In this document: positions 15,718-23,239 of the stretch, piece after piece
Numbering within the stretch: the first letter of the stretch is position 1
How the letters are laid out: every line of letters begins with the position of its first letter
From: an uncultured Christensenella sp.
GTDB lineage: Bacteria > Bacillota > Clostridia > Christensenellales > Borkfalkiaceae
DNA length: 62,089 bases
Assembly: GCA_910586365.1 (NCBI GenBank)
Contig: CAJUGP010000008.1
Location: 1-62,089 of the forward strand
Direction of reading: 5' to 3'
Notes under the pieces: model-generated
Told to the model about the DNA's origin: nothing
Seen by the model: only the letters and a program-made list of their open reading frames with translations
The model's database searches: none
Translations under genes and position numbers: made by a program

Positions 15718-16743
15718 TCACAAAATGCGAACACGGTCGGGATAGAATGCCCGCCCGTGTTCTTTGCTGAACTGTTTATACGCTTTGTTTCGCTCAATCG
15801 CGATCGATCGCCACTTGCGGTATTCCGCAACGTTCGCATCCTTTTGCATGAGCGCCTTTTCCCGCGCCGCGATGACGCTGCGTTCCATGGCACGCTGCTT
15901 TTTCGTGATCGCATACTCGCGCCGCTGCTCGGCTTGGGGAACGGTCGGAATCGCCATGTTGGGCTGATATTCCGAAAGCTTATGTCGGCAGTTGAACCCG
16001 AGCAAGCCGTTCTTGTAGGTCCGTCCCGCTTTCGTCATATAATAAATATCGGTGGCGACTTCGAGCGGCACGTAATGCCGTCCGTCCGCCGTCACGCCGT
16101 ACGTACCGTCGAGCGAGTACACCCGCCCCTGCCAACGTGAGCAGCGGTCGGAGCAGTCGCCGTGCACGCTGCACACAACAAGCCGCGTCCCCTTTTCCCG
16201 AAATTCCGCGATCTCGCTCAAATGCCGCTCGTAACGCACCTGCATTTCGGCAAGATTGCGCAAGGAATTTATTCCCCGAAAATCATTCGGATCGAGCGCG
16301 TTTTCTTCCGCAAGCTCTTCGAGCGCTTTCGATACGCGGTCGATATACGTTTTCTGAAATTCCTGCAACGGAATCCCGTTTGCGTATTCCCGAAAAAGCA
16401 TTTGCACCGCCCCTTCCGCCTTTCCGCTTTCCGTAGACGCTTTCATAAGCAGCACAACGGCAGGCAACAGACCCGAAGGAATTGCGCCGAGCGAGCTTTT
16501 GAAACGCCCGTACGCGCCGTCTGCAAAGCGCATGAGCGACTTGCGCGCATCCTCTTTTAACGTGGGCGAACGTATCCGGGCAAGAGCCGCATTGATAATT
16601 TTTTGAACCCGTTTCCGCACGACGGAAGAAGGCGCGCCCGAAAGCACGCCCTGTTTGATTGCCGTCTTGATATCCGTCTGCGCATCGACAAGCACACTCG
16701 CCTGTACGTTCAGCGGATCGGGGATATATGGATAATTTTTCAA
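15718..16743 (-). CDS. Phage minor capsid protein (Phage_min_cap2-like)
   Basis: 341 residues. A TTG at 16,743 is preferred because GAGGTG lies just upstream, though an earlier TTG at 16,755 is possible. Diagnostic minor-capsid segments: CSVHGDCSDRCSRWQGRVYS, GTYGVTADGRHYVPL and GFNCRHKLSEYQP with conserved Cys/His. The N-terminal half is helical. It follows portal and cassette C, the usual order, and joins the portal-proximal capsid vertex. Confidence 0.85.
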   Translation of the reverse strand: MKNYPYIPDPLNVQASVLVDAQTDIKTAIKQGVLSGAPSSVVRKRVQKIINAALARIRSPTLKEDARKSLMRFADGAYGRFKSSLGAIPSGLLPAVVLLMKASTESGKAEGAVQMLFREYANGIPLQEFQKTYIDRVSKALEELAEENALDPNDFRGINSLRNLAEMQVRYERHLSEIAEFREKGTRLVVCSVHGDCSDRCSRWQGRVYSLDGTYGVTADGRHYVPLEVATDIYYMTKAGRTYKNGLLGFNCRHKLSEYQPNMAIPTVPQAEQRREYAITKKQRAMERSVIAAREKALMQKDANVAEYRKWRSIAIERNKAYKQFSKEHGRAFYPDRVRIL

Positions 16744-16767
16744 ATCACACCTCAAATTTATTGCATG

Positions 16768-16793
16768 AAAAAACCGCGGTTCCCCGCGGCTTT
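16768..16793 (-). terminator. Terminator closing cassette C
   Basis: Leftward GCCGCGG ggaa CCGCGG followed by T6, between the cassette C partner and the minor capsid RBS. Confidence 0.85.
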
Positions 16794-16820
16794 ATGTTTT
16801 TTATGGATTTCTTGTCGTTT

Positions 16821-17015
16821 CTATCTCTGTATCATAAAGTTCAACATGTCTTGATCGTCGCAATTCTCATTTTTGATTAAATAATCGAAAAACTCCTTCG
16901 CGCAGTTCTTTTTTTCGCAACACAAAACCATACCGACCACGAGGTCTTGTTCAAACCCACGTTCTTTCATGACCTCAATAATTTTTTCTTCTGTTTCCGT
17001 TAATAATTCGCTCAT
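16821..17015 (-). CDS. Cassette C partner: putative immunity protein
   Basis: 64 residues; ATG overlaps the module protein C stop (ATGA), with AGGA upstream. Acidic and helical (TETEEKIIEVMKERGFEQDL) with a CC...C segment; it resembles the longer cassette B partner. Coupled expression with module protein C argues for a cognate inhibitor. Confidence 0.6.
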   Translation of the reverse strand: MSELLTETEEKIIEVMKERGFEQDLVVGMVLCCEKKNCAKEFFDYLIKNENCDDQDMLNFMIQR

Positions 17016-17356
17016 AACATTTTCCTAATGATAGCCTTTATTTTTTCATGATGCGTTTCTATGTCCAACTGTTCGACCACTGTAAAACTATCGTCGCCCG
17101 TTGTCGAATAAATATAAAAATAATTCGACGTAAAGGCAAAATTCGTCGGTTTTACTTTTCCACTCTGAGCAATGTTTTTACGCATCACTTCCGCTCGGAG
17201 CGCGCCGTATTCCTGCGGAGAAAGCTCGATTCCGTTCTTTTCCCGCCCCTCATGCCCGTTCATTCGTGCAAGATATTGCGGGTATTTATAATCCGCCGTG
17301 CCGTCGGTGAATTTTCCCGACCGATCGCGCGGATGTTTGCTCTCGTCCCATTCCAT
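17012..17356 (-). CDS. Module protein C: shared phage N-terminal module + putative toxin domain
   Basis: 114 residues. Residues 1-38 are the shared module (DESKHPRDRSGKFTDG, YPQYLARMNGHEGR). The C-terminal domain (LSPQEYGALRAEVM, SNYFYIYSTTGDDSFTVVEQ) parallels cassette B's, so B and C are a family pair with different partners. Start at 17,356 with AGGTGAT upstream. Lies between portal and minor capsid genes. Toxin role is inferred from architecture and partner. Confidence 0.7.
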   Translation of the reverse strand: MEWDESKHPRDRSGKFTDGTADYKYPQYLARMNGHEGREKNGIELSPQEYGALRAEVMRKNIAQSGKVKPTNFAFTSNYFYIYSTTGDDSFTVVEQLDIETHHEKIKAIIRKML

Positions 17357-17383
17357 TCTATCACCTGTTTGTATTTTTGTCAA
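17355..17383 (-). promoter_or_regulatory. Promoter-like sequence overlapping the start codon of module protein C
   Basis: TTGACA (17,378-17,383, containing the portal stop TGA), 17 bp, TAGAAT (17,355-17,360) ending in the toxin ATG. RNA from it would begin inside the ORF and carry only the partner. Confidence 0.65.
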
Positions 17384-18927
17384 ACGTTGCCCTGATCCCC
17401 GAAATAATCTTTTTCATCGAAAAGACTTTCCGAACGTTCCTCTTGTTTCGCCGCTTTTAAGCGTTCGACCTCGCTTGCGATCTGTTCCTCGTTCCAATCG
17501 GGGTGCAGGTCTTTCACCGCCTCTTCCAAGCTCAACAGCCCTTCGCGGTACTGCATCGTAACAAGCTCCACAAGATTGCGCATATTCGTAAGACCGCTCT
17601 TGCTCCAACGGATCTTCACGGCTCCGTTCAAGCCCAAAAACCGCGTGATCTCGCCGAAGATCGGTTCCAAGCCCTGCGAGATGAGCGCGCGCTTATTCTC
17701 GACCATATTCGTCGTCTTGTTGTTTTCGCTTGCGATCTCGGCGACCGTTTTGTTTGCCGCATCGCTCGCAAGGTGCGAGGAAAGCGTGTTGGCGGAAACG
17801 CCCACGGCGCTTGCGATCATGCGCAGGTACATATCCCGCGCCTGTTCCCACTCGGCAACCCTTAAATTGAACTGCACCGCCTCCGCCTTTTGCGAGGTCG
17901 AACCGTCCACGTTCGGGACCAACCGGATACGCTTATCCAACCCGTCGTTCATAAGCGTTTCGCCCACGTTTGCGGGCGCATAAACCCAACCCGCACCGAT
18001 ATACTGATCGTTGATCATGTTGGTAAACGCCTGATCGATGCCGATCAACGCCGGGATAATATTGAGCAGCGATGAATCGCCGAACCGCGTGTCGGGTACG
18101 ATGATCGAGGAAGGCGTATTTTTGACGAGCGAACACCCGAGCGTGCGGAACGGCAAGGGAATTTCCTCGTTCAGCCGCACCGTCCCGTAATTCTCGGTAA
18201 ACGACTTGCGCACGCTCTCGGGGACCGCCTCCCAAGCCACGGGATTTCCGTTGGGCAGATCGGCGGAGTTGACAAGCCCTTCAAGCGGTTGCAGGGCGTA
18301 ACGCACATACGGTTTCCCTTGCTTGAAAAACCGCTCTTCGACCAAGAACCAATTCTTCGCGCCGCCGCTCGGAATCGTTTCCTCGTAAACCGAAATATAG
18401 CAGCGGACGCTCGTCGCCTTGCCCTTACTGTCCACGTCGGCGTAAAATCGGTCGATACGAACGGCGTCGAGCCAAAGATAACCCTCGGCGCTGACATTGA
18501 GCTTTGCAAGCGCGCTGCCGCCCGATACGCTGTACGTGACAAGCTTATAGAGAAAGGATAAAAATCCGCTCTCTTTTGCCCATACCCCGACGGCGTTTGC
18601 AATGTTGTCGTTTTCCCCGTTGTCGTCCTCGAACTGCACGTCGCCGCTCATGATCTGATCGACGATCGTCCGCACGACCACGCACCCCGTGCGCGTGGAA
18701 ATGAGCTTCCCCAATCCGTGAATGGTCGGATCGTACCCCTGTGCAAAGTTAATACACGGGTAAACGGTATTGCGGTAATAATTGAGCCATTGATACGGCA
18801 CGGAATTAAAAAAGGTGGAATTATTATTCCACCCGAATACGCGCGCCTGATATTGTTCCCAAATGGACAGTTCGGGCAGAATGCCCGCCTTTCCGTCGCA
18901 CGGAATGTCGAAAGAACCTTCGTACAT
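17380..18927 (-). CDS. Phage portal protein
   Basis: 515 residues; placed directly after terminase and cassette D, and before the minor capsid gene. Portal-like features include the N-terminal WLNYYRNTVYPCINF and the conserved central segments around INDQYIGAGWVYAPANVG and SANTLSSHLASDAANKTVAE, plus a long C-terminal helix (GLLSLEEAVKDLHPDWNEEQ). Forms the dodecameric DNA-packaging vertex. GGGG-type RBS upstream. Confidence 0.85.
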   Translation of the reverse strand: MYEGSFDIPCDGKAGILPELSIWEQYQARVFGWNNNSTFFNSVPYQWLNYYRNTVYPCINFAQGYDPTIHGLGKLISTRTGCVVVRTIVDQIMSGDVQFEDDNGENDNIANAVGVWAKESGFLSFLYKLVTYSVSGGSALAKLNVSAEGYLWLDAVRIDRFYADVDSKGKATSVRCYISVYEETIPSGGAKNWFLVEERFFKQGKPYVRYALQPLEGLVNSADLPNGNPVAWEAVPESVRKSFTENYGTVRLNEEIPLPFRTLGCSLVKNTPSSIIVPDTRFGDSSLLNIIPALIGIDQAFTNMINDQYIGAGWVYAPANVGETLMNDGLDKRIRLVPNVDGSTSQKAEAVQFNLRVAEWEQARDMYLRMIASAVGVSANTLSSHLASDAANKTVAEIASENNKTTNMVENKRALISQGLEPIFGEITRFLGLNGAVKIRWSKSGLTNMRNLVELVTMQYREGLLSLEEAVKDLHPDWNEEQIASEVERLKAAKQEERSESLFDEKDYFGDQGNV

Positions 18928-18951
18928 TTTTTACCCCTTTATTTTTTGTAT

Positions 18952-18980
18952 AAAAAAAGCACTCTGACTGAGCGCTTTTT
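18952..18980 (-). terminator. Terminator closing cassette D
   Basis: AAGC-CTC hairpin (with an A/C mismatch) around TGACT, followed by T6-7 leftward, between the cassette D partner and the portal RBS. Confidence 0.75.
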
Positions 18981-19000
18981 TCTTGCTGAATTGAAATATC

Positions 19001-19183
19001 CTATTCTTCCACGATTTCAAACATATCAGGAAAATATGAGTATTCTTCTCCGCTTTCATCTACGATATTATAAAGACCGTGTTTACTGATCTTAACGACA
19101 TCATAAACTTTATTGTCAAGAATATCTCCCGTATAAAATTCGCCCGACAAATATCTCTTTTCCGGAATAATTTTTACTTTCAT
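19001..19183 (-). CDS. Cassette D partner: putative immunity protein
   Basis: 60 residues from the ATG at 19,183. Small beta-rich protein (KVKIIPEKRYLSGEF, LYNIVDESGEEYSYFP, FEIVEE) of a type commonly found as a short partner next to phage and polymorphic toxins. Begins three bases after the module protein D stop. The RBS is weak (GAGT). Confidence 0.6.
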   Translation of the reverse strand: MKVKIIPEKRYLSGEFYTGDILDNKVYDVVKISKHGLYNIVDESGEEYSYFPDMFEIVEE

Positions 19184-19185
19184 AA

Positions 19186-19629
19186 TCAATTATCTTTACT
19201 CTTTAATTCTTTTTTTCCGACACTCGGTTCTTCATACCAATGAATTTCCGCCTCAAAGCTTTTCCCGTCTATTTCCAAAGTCCCAAAACCCTTTATTTTT
19301 TGCCACTCTTCTGCTTTTCCGCCATACGTTAATACAAGACGCGCAACATCGCGTATCGGCGTTTTTGTCCCTTTTCCCGCAAACACTTCTTTATGGTGCA
19401 GTTTTGTTCCCTCGACAAAGTGCACTACCGTTCCATCGGGCATTGAAATATCGTAATTCGCCCATCGGGCGCTCAAAGAACGGGGAAGTTGCTCGTCGGG
19501 TAATGTTATCTCCTCCCGTCCCTCATGTCCGTTCACTCGTGCAAGATACTGCGGATATTTATAATCCGTCGTGCCGTCGGTAAACTTTCCCGACCAATCG
19601 CGCGGATGTTTGCTCTCGTCCCATTCCAT
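19186..19629 (-). CDS. Module protein D: shared phage N-terminal module + phage minor-capsid-tail-type toxin domain
   Basis: 147 residues. Residues 1-38 are the shared module (DESKHPRDWSGKFTDG, YPQYLARVNGHEGR). The C-terminal ~105 residues (ARWANYDISMPDGTVVHFVEG, VFAGKGTKTPIRD, GGKAEEWQKIKGFGTL, AEIHWYEEPSVGK) resemble, from memory, a domain fused to the C-termini of Firmicutes phage minor capsid proteins and considered a toxin-like or nuclease module. Lies between terminase large subunit and portal. Confidence 0.75.
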   Translation of the reverse strand: MEWDESKHPRDWSGKFTDGTTDYKYPQYLARVNGHEGREEITLPDEQLPRSLSARWANYDISMPDGTVVHFVEGTKLHHKEVFAGKGTKTPIRDVARLVLTYGGKAEEWQKIKGFGTLEIDGKSFEAEIHWYEEPSVGKKELKSKDN

Positions 19630-19656
19630 TCTATCACCTTTCCTATAAAAAAGCAA
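19628..19656 (-). promoter_or_regulatory. Weak promoter-like sequence overlapping the start codon of module protein D
   Basis: TTGCTT (19,651-19,656), 17 bp, TAGAAT (19,628-19,633) overlapping the ATG, with the same geometry as cassettes B and C but a poorer -35. Confidence 0.45.
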
Positions 19657-19657
19657 G

Positions 19658-21052
19658 TTAATAGTTGTAATTGTAATTCACGAACTTCAACGTCGCCATA
19701 AAATCGGTGTTGAGCGTGCGCATGCGCGGTTCGACATACATGCTCTTTACCGCATAGATAACGGCTTTCAGAATATGATCGACCTGATCGTCCTTGATAT
19801 CATTCGTAACGGGATCGTAAACGTAATTTTCGATCTCGTCGAGGAACGGATCGTTCGGCAGATCCTCACGCGTGTAATAGTCCTTATAGCCGCCCGAAAC
19901 GCAATAAAAAAGACCTTCGTCGAGAAGGTCCTGAAACCGCTGTATATCCTGCCATACCTTCTTGGCGCGCACCGCCTGACAGGTGTAACCGTACATTGAG
20001 CGCAGCTGTAACATGATTTCCTGCGAACCGCTGTCGCTGTCGAACACGAACGCGATCGGGATCGACGCGACTTCGGGGTACTTCCTGTAAAGGTCCTCGA
20101 TAAACTCGTGAATGTATTGCGCCTGCCGCGACGGAGCGAGCGGCATCGTCTTGATCGGATTATGGTAATACTTGCCGAGCAAAACAAACTGATGATTACG
20201 CATGAACACGCAAGGGGCGCACGCCGTCATGTCGCGTTTCGTGCCGCCGTCAACGCCGACAAGCAGAAACCGCGGAAGATTGCCGCTTTCGATCGCTTTT
20301 TTCAAGTAATCGGAAGAAACATAATACTCTTGTTTCCACTGCGGGAAGATCAGCCCGTCGAACGATACCATTTCGCCCTGATACCAATACCGATAATATT
20401 TTTCGTTCGTCCGTTTTGCCTCGACGATCTTTTGCAGCATTGCCTTGGGAAGAAACCGCGCGATATGCCGCCAATTACACCAAAGATATACAGTGTTCTT
20501 CGTCAGCCGTTTCTTGCCGAAATATTCGTGCGACCAATGCAGCGGCTGCGGCATGGGGTTGTAACTGAAAAATATCTTTCCGCCCTTGCGCATATGGCGG
20601 TAGTAGGTGGTCAGCATGGCGTCGAGATACAGCGGATTGCGCCCCTCGTTCGCCTCTTCCACCCATACGGCGGCGATGTCGCCCTCGGGCTCGTCGCCCT
20701 TCGTCCGCGTGACCGACTTTTCATAGGCGCGGAAGTAAATCTTATGACCCGTTGGAATATGCGTGATCGTCAGTTTGCCGTCGGGAACGATAAATTCCCC
20801 GAGCTTTCCCGCTTCTCTGATCTTTTTAACGATAACTTCGCGGACGCTGCCCGACAGATCGACGGCATTCGCACGGGCGGCAATGACCGAACCGCCGTTC
20901 GGATCGCACACGGCATCGAGCAAGGATATGGCGATGTGCTGCGTCTTTCCCCCGACGCGCCCGCCGTCCAAAAGATACTCTTGGATCGTGCCGTAAGGAA
21001 CAGGCTCCAAGAGTACGTCGTAATGCGCCGACCAAAGCAACTTATTCATCAA
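19658..21052 (-). CDS. terL: Terminase large subunit
   Basis: 464 residues. ATPase half: LLDGGRVGGKTQHIAISLLD holds the Walker A-type loop and DIAAVWVEEANE the Walker B acidic pair. Nuclease half: VGVDGGTKRDMTA and IAFVFDSDSGSQE supply the metal-binding acidic residues. Overlaps the small subunit by 11 bases. Cuts and translocates concatemeric phage DNA into the procapsid at the portal. Confidence 0.95.
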   Translation of the reverse strand: MMNKLLWSAHYDVLLEPVPYGTIQEYLLDGGRVGGKTQHIAISLLDAVCDPNGGSVIAARANAVDLSGSVREVIVKKIREAGKLGEFIVPDGKLTITHIPTGHKIYFRAYEKSVTRTKGDEPEGDIAAVWVEEANEGRNPLYLDAMLTTYYRHMRKGGKIFFSYNPMPQPLHWSHEYFGKKRLTKNTVYLWCNWRHIARFLPKAMLQKIVEAKRTNEKYYRYWYQGEMVSFDGLIFPQWKQEYYVSSDYLKKAIESGNLPRFLLVGVDGGTKRDMTACAPCVFMRNHQFVLLGKYYHNPIKTMPLAPSRQAQYIHEFIEDLYRKYPEVASIPIAFVFDSDSGSQEIMLQLRSMYGYTCQAVRAKKVWQDIQRFQDLLDEGLFYCVSGGYKDYYTREDLPNDPFLDEIENYVYDPVTNDIKDDQVDHILKAVIYAVKSMYVEPRMRTLNTDFMATLKFVNYNYNY

Positions 21053-21476
21053 GCAGCTCCTCGACTTCTTTTTCGCTCATTTCGGCGTTCGTGTGAATGA
21101 TCTTTGTCGGCTCGGTCCCGCTTTGCGTTTCGTTTTTTCTTCCGAACGTTTCGGCAAGGATTTTCAAAAGCCCTGCTTTATCGCGCATGCTCGCCTTTTC
21201 AAAATCCGAAGGCAACGTTTCCAAAACCTGATCGATCAAGCCCTGCGCTTTTACCGAACGCGAATCAAGGAACGCAAGCATCGACATTTCGTTTTCCTTT
21301 TTTTTCTTGCGCAAGCTTTCGCAAGCTTTTTTGTCTTTCAATATCAAAGATATTGCCTGCCGCGACACACCGTATTTCTTTGCAAGCTGTTCTTGCGAAA
21401 CCTTACCGTCGCCCGCAACGTATTCCGCAATTATCTTCTTGCGCTGTTTGTCGCTTAACTTCGCCACATACCTCAC
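21042..21476 (-). CDS. terS: Terminase small subunit
   Basis: 144 residues. N-terminal HTH (SQEQLAKKYGVSRQAISLIL), a central coiled coil and an acidic C-terminus (EMSEKEVEELLDE) that overlaps terL. Recognises the packaging site. It follows the cassette E terminator; a GGGGTGAGGT site precedes ATG. Confidence 0.85.
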   Translation of the reverse strand: MRYVAKLSDKQRKKIIAEYVAGDGKVSQEQLAKKYGVSRQAISLILKDKKACESLRKKKKENEMSMLAFLDSRSVKAQGLIDQVLETLPSDFEKASMRDKAGLLKILAETFGRKNETQSGTEPTKIIHTNAEMSEKEVEELLDE

Positions 21477-21491
21477 CCCTTTTCGTGCATG

Positions 21492-21516
21492 AAAAAAGCA
21501 CTCCGCAGAGTGCTTT
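21492..21516 (-). terminator. Terminator closing cassette E
   Basis: GCACTC tgcg GAGTGC hairpin with T6 leftward, between the cassette E partner and terS. Confidence 0.85.
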
Positions 21517-21527
21517 TATATCGTATC

Positions 21528-21740
21528 TTATTTTTCGGGCAACGGATCGCCAAAGACATCTTTTCCTTGTGATAACAAATATTTTGCATCTGCGACCGAC
21601 ATATCGCCCATCGGTCCGCCCGACGCAACATCTTCGGGAAGTTCATCTTCCAAACCGTCTAACTCCCAATGACAATAGGGACATTCATCAAAAGTTTCCA
21701 ATTCGTAACGCCCACACACGGGACATTTGACTTTATACAT
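21528..21740 (-). CDS. Cassette E partner: CPCC-type putative immunity protein
   Basis: 70 residues overlapping module protein E by eight bases. CPVCGRYELETFDECPYCHW gives two CxxC pairs (a zinc ribbon) and EDVASGGPMGDMSVADAK matches the D..SGGP.G.S...A pattern of the cysteine-rich CPCC family, which is associated with immunity to polymorphic toxins. This is the strongest single link between a cassette partner and a known immunity family. Confidence 0.75.
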   Translation of the reverse strand: MYKVKCPVCGRYELETFDECPYCHWELDGLEDELPEDVASGGPMGDMSVADAKYLLSQGKDVFGDPLPEK

Positions 21741-22173
21741 TTTGCAACCCCTTTATTGTATTTATCCAACCTTTCCGCGCAACAAAAAACGTATGTATAT
21801 TTCCTTCCGCATCGCAAACTGCAATTCTTCTCGTTTTATCGTCGTACCGATAATAGCGATTGTCTTTCGGATTATAATATAATTTTCCACTGTTTCCGTT
21901 AAAAAACTCTACCGCAGCACGTTCGTATTCGTCCTGATTTTTATACCCCATTTCCCGCGCATGCCGCAAATGATGTTTGGTGTTCTTTCGTTCCTTATTC
22001 GCAAAACCTACCGCGGCTGTCGTTTCTTTTTTCCGTCCCTCGTTACCGTTTGTCCGCGCCAAATACTGCGGAAAATCATACTCAGAATAATCAGTCGTTG
22101 AAGATTTTCCATATCTTCCGTCTTCCGTATCAAATTCCTGCGGCTTACCGCCCGCGCCTTTTTTCTGTGCCAT
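21733..22173 (-). CDS. Module protein E: divergent phage module + BECR/CdiA-like RNase domain
   Basis: 146 residues. The N-terminal ~50 residues keep only the second half of the module (DFPQYLARTNGNEGR) and replace DESKHPRD with EFDTEDGRYGK. The C-terminal domain (HHLRHAREMGYKNQDEYERA, FFNGNSGKLYYN, YYRYDDKTRRIAVCDAEG, HTFFVARKG) resembles toxin domains of the H..GY....EY..A type with a substrate-like strand pair. Partner is CPCC-like. First gene behind a strong promoter, upstream of terS. Nuclease activity inferred. Confidence 0.7.
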   Translation of the reverse strand: MAQKKGAGGKPQEFDTEDGRYGKSSTTDYSEYDFPQYLARTNGNEGRKKETTAAVGFANKERKNTKHHLRHAREMGYKNQDEYERAAVEFFNGNSGKLYYNPKDNRYYRYDDKTRRIAVCDAEGNIHTFFVARKGWINTIKGLQNV

Positions 22174-22201
22174 GCTTTTCCCCTAAAAGAAAAGCGCTTT
22201 C

Positions 22202-22230
22202 ATTGTAGCACAAATTTTCATGCTTGTCAA
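22202..22230 (-). promoter_or_regulatory. Strong promoter of cassette E / start of head region
   Basis: TTGACA (22,225-22,230), 17 bp, TACAAT (22,202-22,207), about 28 bases upstream of the module protein E ATG, with AGCGCT repeats on either side. Unlike cassettes B-D this promoter would express both toxin and partner. Confidence 0.8.
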
Positions 22231-22350
22231 TGATAGCGCTTAAAATTTACTTTCCCCTGTAAGCCCCGCCCCGATCCATCGACCGAGGCGGGTAAACGAG
22301 AGGTTAACGCTGAATGATCTAATCATTCATGATATCATTATAGCACAAAA

Positions 22351-22386
22351 AAACGGATTTGTTCGGCAAAGTTTTTGCCGTTTTAT
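22351..22386 (-). terminator. Terminator after the ArpU-like gene
   Basis: Nested hairpin: AAACGG/CCGTTT outer arms around CGGCAAA/TTTGCCG, followed leftward by T7. Separates the early operon from the head region. The 22,174-22,350 stretch also holds TGAATGATctaATCATTCA (22,311-22,329), a palindrome that may be a regulator site. Confidence 0.65.
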
Positions 22387-22787
22387 AGCAAATCGAACTC
22401 TTGCGCCCACATGTACGCGATATTTAAGATATCTTCCACCCAATATCGTAGCGTTCTGTCTGATATTCCGATCACGTCGCAAATACAAACTTGATGATTT
22501 TTATCGATATAGCGCATCTGCATGAGCTTATCTTTCTGCGTCCATTTCACCCGCTCCAACGTCTTTTCGTAAACAATGCACCACTGATACTTGCGGTTGT
22601 AATCGTCCAGTGTTTTAATAATTCGATCCTCGACCGCATTGCCATGCGAGGAACAGACCTTTTCTTTCGAGTAGTCCATACCCATACCCGCAAGCATACG
22701 GGAGGATATGTAATCCGCACATTCGTTACGTTCTTTTTCGTAGTTATAAAAATGCGATTCGATTGTCCGCCGCTGCGCTCTCGTCAT
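22383..22787 (-). CDS. ArpU-like phage transcriptional regulator
   Basis: 134 residues with AGGAGA upstream. HTH at the C-terminus (VCICDVIGISDRTLRYWVED) and an N-terminal helical region are typical of phage ArpU or sigma-like late regulators. It sits at the end of the early operon immediately upstream of the head genes, the expected location for a late-gene activator. Confidence 0.7.
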   Translation of the reverse strand: MTRAQRRTIESHFYNYEKERNECADYISSRMLAGMGMDYSKEKVCSSHGNAVEDRIIKTLDDYNRKYQWCIVYEKTLERVKWTQKDKLMQMRYIDKNHQVCICDVIGISDRTLRYWVEDILNIAYMWAQEFDLL

Positions 22788-22801
22788 AGTTTCTCCTTTT
22801 A

Positions 22802-23239
22802 TCAGAACGGGATATCGTCGTCATCGTCAAATGACTGCAAAGCAGGCTTACGCGCTTGACGCTTATCGGAATTGCCCTGCCGACGGTTTCCCCATTCCTC
22901 GTTGCCGTCGTTTTCCGAGCTTGACTTCGGCGTTAAGAACTCGACGTCCTGCGCAATGATATCGACGCCCTGATGTTTATTCCCGTCGTTATCTTCCCAA
23001 TTACGGATTTGCACGTTCCCCGTTACGGCAACCTTGTTCCCTTTTTTGCAGAACCGCGCCACACTCTCGCCCAAACCGCGCCACGCCGTTACGTGGAAGA
23101 AATCCGTTTCACGTTCGCCCTCGGAATTCGTATAGCTCCGATTGACCGCTATGGAAAAGCGACAAACGCTCACGCCGCTCGGCGTTTCGCTCAGTTCGGG
23201 GTCCCTCGTTAAGTTACCGATCAAAAATACTTTGTTCAT
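22802..23239 (-). CDS. ssb: Single-stranded DNA-binding protein
   Basis: 145 residues. OB-fold N-terminus (FLIGNLTRDPELSETPSG, DFFHVTAWRGLGESVARF, VTGNVQIRNWEDNDG), a glutamate/lysine-rich linker and the conserved acidic tip DDDDIPF that recruits replication and repair partners. ATG overlaps the methyltransferase stop. Confidence 0.95.
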   Translation of the reverse strand: MNKVFLIGNLTRDPELSETPSGVSVCRFSIAVNRSYTNSEGERETDFFHVTAWRGLGESVARFCKKGNKVAVTGNVQIRNWEDNDGNKHQGVDIIAQDVEFLTPKSSSENDGNEEWGNRRQGNSDKRQARKPALQSFDDDDDIPF

